From positions 1 to 6,170 of the forward strand of contig CAMKAE010000138.1 of the NCBI GenBank assembly GCA_946410395.1: 6,170 nt of DNA, read 5' to 3'. Both the position numbers and the translations under genes were made by a program. The first letter of the stretch is position 1. Each line of letters opens with the position of its first letter. The DNA comes from an uncultured Clostridia bacterium (GTDB lineage: Bacteria > Bacillota > Clostridia > Christensenellales > Aristaeellaceae). The notes beneath the pieces are model-generated. The model saw only the letters and a program-made list of their open reading frames with translations, searched no databases and was not told the DNA's origin. This document shows positions 1 through 6,097 of this stretch, piece after piece.

Positions 1-6
1 AAAAAG

Positions 7-32
7 AACCCCGGGCCGTGAAGCCCGGGGTT
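7..32 (-). terminator. Rho-independent terminator of the SH3b gene
   Basis: A perfect 10-bp inverted repeat (AACCCCGGGC at 7-16 and GCCCGGGGTT at 23-32) encloses a six-base loop. Read on the minus strand it begins about 18 bases after the stop codon of the SH3b gene and is followed by a run of mostly T (complement of bases 1-6). On the plus strand it is followed by TTTT, so it could also stop transcription arriving from the left. Confidence 0.9.
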
Positions 33-50
33 TTCAGGTAAATCAGCGGG

Positions 51-1175
51 TTACTGCGCCACCGGCACGAAGTCCAGATCGCTCAGGAAGTCCACGCACA
101 TCCGGACCTGCTCGTCGGTCAGGGTCTTGTTGGCCACGGCGGTGCTGGGGGTCATGATGAACTCCACAAAGTATCCCTTGTAGACGCTCAGGATGTCCAC
201 GAAGTCGACGTCGGCGCCGATCTCACGGGCGACCAGCAGCTTGGTGCCGTAAGCGGTGGTGCGGTAGGTGATCTCCACCTCGTTCATGTCGGTGAAGGTC
301 CCCTCGAGAATGGCCAGACCCTCGTCGGACAGGTCGTTCAGGCGCTCCAGATCTGCATAGGAGTCGTCGAAGGACACGGACAGGTACAGCTGGGGCTTGG
401 TGATGTCCACCGGGGTGATGGAGGCGATCACCTTGTCGCCCTCAGAAGTCACGGGCTGCAGGGTGTAGCCCTCGGGCAGCTTGCACTGCAGGGTGAACTG
501 GCCGTTGACATTCAGGGAGCCCAGGTGCTGCTTGCTGTCGGCGGCAGAGGTAATGGTCTGCACGATGACGGCCTTGGGCACCACGGACATGTACTTCTTG
601 CTGACGAAGCCCGTCCGGTTGGTGTCCGGATCCACGACCTGATACCAGCTGGTGGTCTCGCCGACCACCCGTGCTTCCTTGCCGTCGGGGAAGGTGGCGA
701 TCCGGGAAGCGCTGGTGCCGGGACCCACGCGGAAGTTGACCCAGCCCGTAGCACGGGAGGGACGGGCCACGACGATGAAGGGCTCGTCAACGGTCTTCAG
801 GGTCTTGAGCTCCTTGTTCAGGGCCTCCAGGGCCTTCTGCTCGTCGGTCTTCTGGTCGGCGGGCTTCGGGGTCACTACGGGCTTGGCGGTGGGCTTGGTG
901 GACACCAGGAACCGGGTCTGCATATAGCCAAACTGGCCGGCCCAGTGGCCATAGGACCAGGTCTTGTCCACTTTGTAGGAGATCCACACCTCATCGCCGT
1001 AGGGGATCTGACACAGCACCTTGGAATTGGTGTTGGGGGCTTCGCGCAGATTCAGGGTTCTGCCGTTGCCGGTGCAGACATACATAGGGTACGCATCTTC
1101 CGCCATCGCGGCAGGAACGGCCAGAGCCGCCAGCATCGCGACCAGAAGTGCCAGGGAAAGGATCCGTTTACGCAT
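51..1175 (-). CDS. Secreted protein with two SH3b domains and an unassigned C-terminal domain
   Basis: This 374-residue protein is exported. Residues 1-25 form a Sec signal peptide: MRKR, a hydrophobic core rich in Leu and Ala, then AMA before Glu-Asp. Residues about 30-92 form a first bacterial SH3 (SH3b) domain with the motif LNLREAPNTNSKVL. A Pro/Lys/Thr linker and a short charged helix (about 93-130) lead to a second SH3b at about 134-200 with the typical NFRVGPGTSASRI. SH3b domains usually bind cell-wall peptides or mediate contacts outside the cell. Residues about 205-374 form a further mixed alpha/beta region that I cannot assign; no peptidase or amidase signature (such as an NlpC/P60 Cys-His pair) was seen, so a binding or sensing role fits better than an enzyme. 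The ATG is supported by the signal peptide and by AGGAAGG (complement of 1184-1190), 8 bases upstream. The gene is a single transcription unit with its own promoter and terminator. Confidence 0.9.
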   Translation of the reverse strand: MRKRILSLALLVAMLAALAVPAAMAEDAYPMYVCTGNGRTLNLREAPNTNSKVLCQIPYGDEVWISYKVDKTWSYGHWAGQFGYMQTRFLVSTKPTAKPVVTPKPADQKTDEQKALEALNKELKTLKTVDEPFIVVARPSRATGWVNFRVGPGTSASRIATFPDGKEARVVGETTSWYQVVDPDTNRTGFVSKKYMSVVPKAVIVQTITSAADSKQHLGSLNVNGQFTLQCKLPEGYTLQPVTSEGDKVIASITPVDITKPQLYLSVSFDDSYADLERLNDLSDEGLAILEGTFTDMNEVEITYRTTAYGTKLLVAREIGADVDFVDILSVYKGYFVEFIMTPSTAVANKTLTDEQVRMCVDFLSDLDFVPVAQ

Positions 1176-1203
1176 CTCGTTGTCCTTCCTTTCTTTTTCT
1201 CAT

Positions 1204-1247
1204 AGGATTTTCCTGCTTTTGCCGACAGGGCGGGGTTTCCGACGCCC
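1204..1247 (-). promoter_or_regulatory. 5' leader of the SH3b gene with two small hairpins
   Basis: The predicted transcript starts near 1252, giving a leader of about 75 bases. It can form GGGCG/CGCCC (arms at 1243-1247 and 1228-1232, with an inner GG/CC) and, nearer the gene, AGGA-AAA-TCCT (1204-1214). Neither is followed by a T run, so they are not attenuators in an obvious way. I do not recognise a known riboswitch. The hairpins could simply stabilise the mRNA. Confidence 0.35.
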
Positions 1248-1258
1248 TTTCGGAATGA

Positions 1259-1286
1259 ATTATATCAAATAATGATTAAATTTCAA
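1259..1286 (-). promoter_or_regulatory. Sigma-A-type promoter of the SH3b gene
   Basis: On the minus strand TTGAAA (complement of 1281-1286) is followed after 16 bases by a perfect TATAAT (complement of 1259-1264). The element lies in an AT-rich island (about 1255-1320) that stands out against the GC-rich surroundings. It is placed correctly for the SH3b start codon at 1175, with an initiation site expected near 1252. Confidence 0.85.
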
Positions 1287-1344
1287 GTACAAATCATAAT
1301 GAATCGTAACAATTTGATGAAGCCGGCCGCGCAAGACTGCATTT

Positions 1345-1506
1345 CGGGCGGACACAGTTTCCCGCCGGCACGCTTTGACGAGGCACAGGAGAAAACGACA
1401 CAGTTCTCCGGGTGCCAAAGCCTTTGCATGGCGGACATGAACCGCCTCCGGAACGGCGACGGGCACAGTCCGCCCGGCTAAAGGAAAGACCGGAAAAAGA
1501 CAAACA
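1345..1506. other. Non-coding region with four potential stem-loops
   Basis: No convincing gene lies between 1287 and 1604. The middle of this stretch can fold into consecutive hairpins: GGCGG/CCGCC at 1347-1351 and 1362-1366; a longer one with GGCAC, GGAGAA / TTCTCC, GTGCC at 1382-1416 (11 pairs, one internal loop); GGCGG/CCGCC again at 1430-1434 and 1442-1446; and GC-CGGGC/GCCCG-GC at 1456-1478. Three loops expose ACAG as part of the repeated heptamer. In GC-rich DNA some 5-bp stems are expected by chance; the 11-bp one is the most credible. It may be a long mRNA leader, a small RNA or a regulator-binding region. None of the hairpins ends in a T run. Confidence 0.4.
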
Positions 1507-1513
1507 GACACAG
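1351..1513 (+). repeat. Five dispersed copies of the heptamer GRCACAG
   Basis: GACACAG occurs at 1351-1357, 1397-1403 and 1507-1513, and GGCACAG at 1382-1388 and 1462-1468, all on the same strand within 163 bases. By eye I found only about three other copies on either strand in the rest of the window (near 1010, 4797 and, reversed, 5933), all inside genes. The spacing is irregular (31, 15, 65 and 45 bases), which suits binding sites rather than a tandem repeat or CRISPR. Confidence 0.5.
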
Positions 1514-1524
1514 ATTTGTGTGTC
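1507..1524. promoter_or_regulatory. Candidate operator dyad upstream of the regulator operon
   Basis: GACACA (1507-1512) and TGTGTC (1519-1524) form a perfect inverted repeat with a six-base spacer. It sits about ten bases upstream of the candidate -35 element at 1534, a usual place for a transcription factor acting on that promoter. The left half-site is also one of the five GRCACAG copies. A plausible ligand is one of the two HTH proteins encoded downstream, but that is inference. Confidence 0.4.
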
Positions 1525-1533
1525 AAATTTCCC

Positions 1534-1562
1534 TTGCGCGGGGTGGCGTCATCTGCTACCAT
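1534..1562 (+). promoter_or_regulatory. Possible promoter of the HTH operon
   Basis: TTGCGC (1534-1539) is followed after 17 bases by TACCAT (1557-1562), preceded by an extended -10 TGC. Both hexamers are imperfect, but the spacing is ideal and the expected start near 1569 lies about 35 bases before the start codon at 1605. The 12 bases at 1551-1562 recur exactly at 3757-3768 in the other divergent promoter region. A stronger start site further upstream cannot be excluded. Confidence 0.4.
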
Positions 1563-1604
1563 GAAAAAATCAGGAAGAAAAAACGGGGAGAGGGGGCGCC
1601 GCGC

Positions 1605-3038
1605 ATGCGGAACTGGATCGAGAAGCTGCTGCAATCGCGGCATCTGAGCCTGACCCAGATGGCGGCCCGGCTGGGATACAAGAGCAAGACCTCCCTGGCC
1701 CGGCTGATGGACGGGCACGTGCGCGACAGCAGCATCCGGGACTTTGAACAGCGGGCGCTGGACAGCCTGGACCTGACGCGGGAGGAGCGGGCTTCGCTCC
1801 ACGATGCTGCGCAGATCAAGATGTACGGCCAGGACAACTGGGAGACCGACCGCGAAATGTGGGCTTACCTGCGGCAGGAGCCGCTGATGGAGCCGGCGGG
1901 TCCGATGGTGATCCTGGACGCGGAGACCGGCAAGGAGATTGATCTGAACGCGGTTCTGCCGGAGATGGAAGATCTTCGGATGGATGTGTTCAACTGCCAG
2001 GGCGTGCCGATGTACGACTCGCTTCGCCTGCTGATGAGCCGGCAGCGGGTCAGGGTCACACACTATCTGCGCTGCGGAGCCACCGGCCAGGAGGTGCTCC
2101 GCGACCTGCGCTGCCTGATCCCGGTGTTCTACAACAAGGATTACCGGATCTTCGTCAACTCAGAATCCGCGCCGGCCACCACCGACGGGCTGGCCAAGGC
2201 GGACACGCTGATTCTCTCCTTCCGCCTGAACGGAGAGGAGCGGGAGGGACTGATCCATTTTGTTCAGCCATGCCTCGGCATGTGCCTGAATCGGGTGGGA
2301 CCGCCCGGGGCCTTCCGCCGGCTGATCAGCCCGGACACGGAGCGCTACCGGGAGGTGAAGGCCCCCCTCTATACCACCGCGGACGTGAACAGCCCGGCCT
2401 CGTACATCGACTACCTGCAGATGTGCGCGGACATCGAGGCAGACCGCACCGCCCTGATCCTCCGGCCAACACCGCCCTTCAACACCATCCCGCCGGAGAT
2501 CTGCGAGGCAGCGCTGACCCAGGATTTTCCGGCCGACGTGCGCGGCACGCTGCGGGCCATTCAGGACCGGCGCTTCAGCAATCTGCACAACAAGCGCAAA
2601 CAGACGCACATGACCGTGAAACGCGGCGCCCTGCGGCACCTGGCCCTCACCGGGACCACGCCGGACCACTTCTGGGGCATGCGGCCCTTTACGCCCCAGG
2701 AACGGGTCCGTTGGCTGGAGCGGCTGCTGGGGGAACACCTCACCAACCCGTTCTTTCACCTGCACATCCTGCGGGACGACAGCGTGGTGTCGGACCTGGA
2801 GTTCTCCTGGTATGAGGGCGTGGGCCTGCTGAACGTGCCGGGAAACAGCACCTACGACCTGGCGGCGGGCCACGCGGAAGCGCTGATTACCAATCCCACG
2901 GTGGTGAACCGCTTTCACGACTTTTATCTCAAGCAGCTGGTCATGAGCAGCTGCTATGCCGAGAGTGCCGTCAGCGAAATCCTGCGGGGCCTCATTTCCC
3001 TGGCCTGCGGCAGGATGGAAAGGGGAGAGGACGCGTGA
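1605..3038 (+). CDS. Large helix-turn-helix (XRE-like) regulator with unassigned C-terminal part
   Basis: This is a 477-residue cytoplasmic protein with no signal peptide or membrane segment. The N-terminus (about 5-60) resembles a Cro/C1 helix-turn-helix: LTQMAARLGY as the second helix, then SKTSLARLM as the probable recognition helix. DNA binding is therefore likely. Residues about 75-477 are not a domain I recognise; they contain a basic stretch (NKRKQTHMTVKRGALRHL, about 338-355) and several Trp/Phe-rich segments. Their size suggests an effector-sensing module. The ATG at 1605 was chosen because GGGGAG and AGGGGG lie at 1585-1596 and the HTH begins directly after it; a GTG at 1518 in the same frame would add 29 unlikely residues overlapping the candidate promoter. 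The stop codon overlaps the next gene's GTG, implying an operon. The target genes are unknown. Confidence 0.75.
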   Translation: MRNWIEKLLQSRHLSLTQMAARLGYKSKTSLARLMDGHVRDSSIRDFEQRALDSLDLTREERASLHDAAQIKMYGQDNWETDREMWAYLRQEPLMEPAGPMVILDAETGKEIDLNAVLPEMEDLRMDVFNCQGVPMYDSLRLLMSRQRVRVTHYLRCGATGQEVLRDLRCLIPVFYNKDYRIFVNSESAPATTDGLAKADTLILSFRLNGEEREGLIHFVQPCLGMCLNRVGPPGAFRRLISPDTERYREVKAPLYTTADVNSPASYIDYLQMCADIEADRTALILRPTPPFNTIPPEICEAALTQDFPADVRGTLRAIQDRRFSNLHNKRKQTHMTVKRGALRHLALTGTTPDHFWGMRPFTPQERVRWLERLLGEHLTNPFFHLHILRDDSVVSDLEFSWYEGVGLLNVPGNSTYDLAAGHAEALITNPTVVNRFHDFYLKQLVMSSCYAESAVSEILRGLISLACGRMERGEDA

Positions 3039-3256
3039 TTTCCTATCAGCCCTTTTACCGCACGCTCACAGACCGGGGCCTGACCGAGTATGCGCTGATC
3101 CACCGCATGGGGGTTTCCGCCAACACCCTGTACCGCATCAAAAAAGGCGAGGCCATCTCCACGCGGACCCTGGGCCTGCTGTGCGCGCTGCTGCACTGCA
3201 GGGTGGAGGAGGTTCTGGAGTATATCCGGACCGAAAACGATGGCGGGCGCGAATGA
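3035..3256 (+). CDS. Small Cro/C1-type helix-turn-helix regulator
   Basis: This 73-residue protein is almost entirely one Cro/C1 DNA-binding fold, of the small stand-alone kind seen in Bacillota (HTH_26-like). Residues 17-24 (TEYALIHR) form the second helix and 28-37 (SANTLYRIKK) the recognition helix. They are followed by ISTRTLGLLCALLHC and the family-typical ending VEEVLEYI. The GTG start at 3035 overlaps the upstream TGA as GTGA, and GGGGAGAGG lies at 3022-3030, so translation is probably coupled to the larger HTH gene. A bidirectional terminator follows about 40 bases after the stop. It may be a partner, antagonist or co-repressor of the upstream regulator; that is inference from the coupling. 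Confidence 0.85.
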   Translation: MISYQPFYRTLTDRGLTEYALIHRMGVSANTLYRIKKGEAISTRTLGLLCALLHCRVEEVLEYIRTENDGGRE

Positions 3257-3298
3257 ATCATCCAAAGCGACCCGTACGACTGAACAGATACGATAAAA

Positions 3299-3340
3299 GC
3301 AAAAAGAAGGATCCGGCGCATGGCCGGGTCCTCTTTTTGC
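3299..3340. terminator. Bidirectional terminator between convergent genes
   Basis: GGATCCGGC (3309-3317) pairs with GCCGGGTCC (3323-3331), allowing one G-U pair, around a five-base loop. The stem extends outward with GCAAAAAGA / TCTTTTTGC (3299-3307 and 3332-3340) around one bulged A. The T-rich right arm ends plus-strand transcription of the HTH operon; the complementary A-rich left arm does the same for the minus-strand monooxygenase gene. Confidence 0.9.
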
Positions 3341-3369
3341 AGTATCAGATCGCCTGTTCCGCCGGGGTA

Positions 3370-3693
3370 TCATTTCCTGAGGAAACGGGCGTCGTCGGGG
3401 TTGTCCTCCGCGCTGACGAAGCGCTCGGCCGTCATGTGGAGGTCATACTTGTCCCGCATCGCCGCGACGGCGGCCATCATCGGGCTGGCGTGGTGCGTGT
3501 CAAGGGCAGCCTGGTCCGCCCAGCTGTCGATCAGCAGGATCGTCTCCGGGTCCTCCAGCGGCACATGGTATTCATACCGGAGATTGCCGGGCTCGGAGCG
3601 GATGGCGGCAACCGTGCCGGAGGCCAGCATCTCCTCGGCGAAGGCGCGGGCCGCGCCGGGGGCTCCCTTGTAGCGGATGTTGATGGTGATCAT
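3370..3693 (-). CDS. Antibiotic biosynthesis monooxygenase (ABM/YgiN-like) family protein
   Basis: This 107-residue protein has the pattern of the small dimeric alpha+beta-barrel ABM family: an N-terminal strand MITINIRYKG, then EPGNLRYEYHVPLEDPETI, LLIDSWADQAALDTHHAS and a C-terminal YDLHMTAERF. Members act as cofactor-free quinol or anthrone monooxygenases, or as isomerases such as LsrG; many are uncharacterised, so the substrate here cannot be stated. The usual Glu before the conserved Trp is Asp (DSW). The start at 3693 was chosen because the family begins right there. AGAGGAG (complement of 3706-3712) lies 12 bases upstream, rather far. An upstream in-frame ATG at 3768 lies within the promoter -10 and is unlikely. 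The gene is transcribed alone and convergent with the HTH operon. Confidence 0.85.
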   Translation of the reverse strand: MITINIRYKGAPGAARAFAEEMLASGTVAAIRSEPGNLRYEYHVPLEDPETILLIDSWADQAALDTHHASPMMAAVAAMRDKYDLHMTAERFVSAEDNPDDARFLRK

Positions 3694-3739
3694 GATATAC
3701 CAGCACTCCTCTGCGCGAAATGTCGGGCAGGAATCAGCC

Positions 3740-3768
3740 TTTACAACGGCTGCCTGATCTGCTACCAT
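3740..3768 (+). promoter_or_regulatory. Candidate promoter of the transporter gene
   Basis: TTTACA (3740-3745) is followed after 17 bases by TACCAT (3763-3768) with an extended -10 TGC. It would start transcription near 3775, about 57 bases before the transporter start. Its -10 overlaps the -10 of the opposing monooxygenase promoter by two bases. It is weaker than that promoter, and readthrough or another start site remains possible. Confidence 0.45.
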
Positions 3769-3796
3769 TATACCGGAGAATAGAAACGGATGTCAA
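3767..3796 (-). promoter_or_regulatory. Consensus sigma-A promoter of the monooxygenase gene
   Basis: On the minus strand a perfect TTGACA (complement of 3791-3796) is followed after 18 bases by a perfect TATAAT (complement of 3767-3772). Initiation is expected near 3760, leaving a leader of about 67 bases before the start codon at 3693. That leader contains an imperfect dyad (CAGCC/GGCTG around an eight-base loop, 3735-3752). Confidence 0.88.
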
Positions 3797-3831
3797 CCCC
3801 GCGGAGCTCCGGGGACGGATGGAAGGGAGGC

Positions 3832-6045
3832 ATGGCCGTGAAACAGAAAACAGCTGCGTGGATCGTGCGGCGCCGGGCGGTGATCCTGGTCCTGGTGCTG
3901 CTGCTTGCGGCCGGAAGCGCCGCCTGCATCGGCAAAACGCGCATCAACTACGACCTGACCCGCTATCTGGACGAGCACACCATGACGAAGCGGGCGCTTC
4001 GCGTGATGGAGGAGGAATTCGGCGGCAGCGAACAGCTGCGGGTCATGTTTGCCGATCTCTCCGACGAGGCGCTTTCGGAGAAGATCCGCGCCATGAACGA
4101 CCTGCCGGAGGTGCTGGCGGCCACGCACAGCCCCGAGACGGACGTGGCGCGGCGGGACGGAAAGACCCTGCAGCTGGTGACCCTGACGCTGAACGAGTGC
4201 GACGCGGCGGCCCTGGTGGAGCGGCTGCGGGCTATGTTCCCGGAGACCGGGGACTATGCCGTCGGCGGCAGCGTGGCGGCGCAGATGGATGTGCAGAACA
4301 GCGTGGGCCGCGAGATGCCGCTGGTGATGGGCATCTCCCTTGCGGTGGTGGTCGCGGTGCTGCTGCTGACCTCCCACGCCTGGCTGGAGCCGCTGCTGAT
4401 CCTGTCGGTGCTGGGCGTCTCCGTGATTCTCAACCTGGGCACGCATTTCCTCTTCCCGGACGTGTCCTTCATCACCTTTGCTGTCAGCGCCATCCTGCAG
4501 CTGGCCCTGTCCATCGACTACGCGATCATGCTGCTGCACACCTACAACGGCTTCTGCGACGAAGGCCTGACGCCGGAGGAGGCCATGACGCAGGCGCTGG
4601 CGTCCTGCTTCATGCGGATCGCGTCCAGCGCGCTGACCACGGTGGCGGGGCTGCTCTCCCTGTTGTTCATGAGCTTCACGATCGGCTTTGACATCGGCCT
4701 GGCGCTGAGCAAGGGCATCCTGATCAGCATGCTGTGCGTCTTCCTGCTGATGCCCGCCGTGACCCTGATCTTTCAGAAGCCGCTGCAGCGGACCCGGCAC
4801 AGGCCTATCAGCTTTGGCGGGCAGCGTCTGGCCCGGGGCATCTGGCGGGCCCGCAGGCCCGTCGCCGCCGCGCTGATCCTGCTGGTGGCGGCCGGCGCCG
4901 TGCTGCAGACCATGAACCGCTATACCTTCTCCGAGGGCGACATCGTGTCCGGCCAGGGGGAGAGCCAGCGGATCAGCGAGGTGTTCGGGTCCTCGATGCC
5001 GCTGGTGCTGCTGATCCCCGGCGGCAGCGGGGATGAGGACTACGCGGCGCAGCGCGCGCTCGTGGAGCGCCTGCAGGCCGTCACCGTGGACGGGCGGCCC
5101 GCCGTGCGCGACATCGCGGCGATGGTGACCACCGGCGCGCAGGCGCTGGAATACCTCACGGTTGACGACGTGATCGCGCTCACCGGCATGGAAGCCACCG
5201 GCCTGAACCGCCTTGCCGTGGGCATGTTCTTTATCACCCACGGCCTTCCCGAGCCTGTCCGGGCGGACCGGCTGCTGGCCGCGGCCGGGGACCTGGCCGC
5301 GGGGGACGAGACGGTCGCGGAGCTGCAAGCCGCCCTGGAGCAGGCGAACGCGGCCTTCCACGGCAAGCGCTATGACCGCATGCTGCTCAACCTGAACGTG
5401 AACCCGGCGGACCGCGAGCTGACCGAGGTGATCGACCAGGTGATGGCTGCCGCCGGCGAGCAGTACGAGGAGGATTTCTACCTGACGGGCATCCCCATGT
5501 CCACCTACGACATCGGGAAGGCCTTCCGCAGCGACCTGCTGAAGGTCAACATCATCACCTTTCTGGCGATCCTGCTGGTGGTGTCCGTCTCCTTCCGGTC
5601 GCTGAAGCTGCCGCTGCTGCTGGTGCTGGTGATCGAGGGGGCGATCTGGATCACCATGGGCAGCTCGGCTGCCATCGGCCGGCCGATCTTCTTCATCTCC
5701 TACCTGATCTGCGTCTCGATCCAGATGGGCGCGACCATCGACTACGGCATCCTGCTCAGCGATCAGTACCGGTCGCTGCGCCTGGCGGGCAGCGCGTCCC
5801 GGGAGGCGCTGGCGGCGGCCATGGGCAGGGCCCTGCCCACGGTCCTGACCTCGGGCATCATCCTCTCGATGGCCGGCTTCATCATCGGCAAGGTCTGCAG
5901 CATCTTCTACATCTCCGACATCGGCCTGCTGCTGTGCCGGGGGACGCTGATCTCGGTGGCGATGGTGCTTACGCTGCTGCCCGCGCTGCTGACGCTGTGC
6001 GACCGGTGGATCATCCGGACGCCGGGAGAGGCCGGGGCGCGGTGA
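3832..6045 (+). CDS. MMPL-type RND superfamily transporter
   Basis: This 737-residue protein sits in the cytoplasmic membrane and probably exports a lipid or hydrophobic compound using the proton gradient. It has the duplicated RND layout: TM1 (16-34), an outer loop (35-160), TM2-6 (about 164-182, 187-205, 214-234, 267-283, 293-316), then TM7 (343-361), a second outer loop (362-560) and TM8-12 (572-588, 594-613, 619-641, 668-686, 705-726). The Asp-Tyr pairs that relay protons in MmpL3 are present in both halves: SIDYAIM (Asp229, Tyr230) in TM4 and TIDYGIL (Asp637, Tyr638) in TM10. The protein looks intact and complete; the loops are modest, as in Bacillota relatives. Substrate is not inferable. 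The start is uncertain: ATG 3832 is given, GTG 3838 has better spacing (7 bases) from GGGAGG at 3825-3830, and ATG 3790 would add 14 untypical residues. A NUDIX-like gene follows at 52 bp. Confidence 0.92.
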   Translation: MAVKQKTAAWIVRRRAVILVLVLLLAAGSAACIGKTRINYDLTRYLDEHTMTKRALRVMEEEFGGSEQLRVMFADLSDEALSEKIRAMNDLPEVLAATHSPETDVARRDGKTLQLVTLTLNECDAAALVERLRAMFPETGDYAVGGSVAAQMDVQNSVGREMPLVMGISLAVVVAVLLLTSHAWLEPLLILSVLGVSVILNLGTHFLFPDVSFITFAVSAILQLALSIDYAIMLLHTYNGFCDEGLTPEEAMTQALASCFMRIASSALTTVAGLLSLLFMSFTIGFDIGLALSKGILISMLCVFLLMPAVTLIFQKPLQRTRHRPISFGGQRLARGIWRARRPVAAALILLVAAGAVLQTMNRYTFSEGDIVSGQGESQRISEVFGSSMPLVLLIPGGSGDEDYAAQRALVERLQAVTVDGRPAVRDIAAMVTTGAQALEYLTVDDVIALTGMEATGLNRLAVGMFFITHGLPEPVRADRLLAAAGDLAAGDETVAELQAALEQANAAFHGKRYDRMLLNLNVNPADRELTEVIDQVMAAAGEQYEEDFYLTGIPMSTYDIGKAFRSDLLKVNIITFLAILLVVSVSFRSLKLPLLLVLVIEGAIWITMGSSAAIGRPIFFISYLICVSIQMGATIDYGILLSDQYRSLRLAGSASREALAAAMGRALPTVLTSGIILSMAGFIIGKVCSIFYISDIGLLLCRGTLISVAMVLTLLPALLTLCDRWIIRTPGEAGAR

Positions 6046-6097
6046 GATTATAAGAAAGCGGACGAAAAAAGCGCCCGCACTCAGAGAGGCGAACGCC

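Noticed and set aside
1204..1260. A known riboswitch in the SH3b leader
   Set aside because: Only two short hairpins are visible and I could not match them to the consensus of a c-di-GMP, preQ1 or similar aptamer.
1272..1481. A 69-codon plus-strand frame in the intergenic region
   Set aside because: No plausible Shine-Dalgarno sequence, no recognisable protein pattern, and it starts inside the SH3b promoter.
1351..1513. GRCACAG copies as a CRISPR array or tandem repeat
   Set aside because: The units are only 7 bases and the spacing (31, 15, 65, 45) is irregular, so no repeat-spacer structure exists.
1260..2063. A 267-residue minus-strand open frame over the divergent region and the HTH gene
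   Set aside because: It covers the promoter island and the HTH coding region, has a low-complexity His/Pro/Arg composition and no supporting ribosome binding site or family pattern.
2956..3783. A 275-residue plus-strand frame between the HTH operon and the transporter
   Set aside because: It overlaps the small HTH gene, the bidirectional terminator and the antisense monooxygenase gene; the real genes explain the sequence.
6046..6097. Terminator or promoter between the transporter and the NUDIX-like gene
   Set aside because: There is no strong stem followed by T residues, and the TTATAA near 6048 has no -35 partner in the GC-rich sequence upstream.
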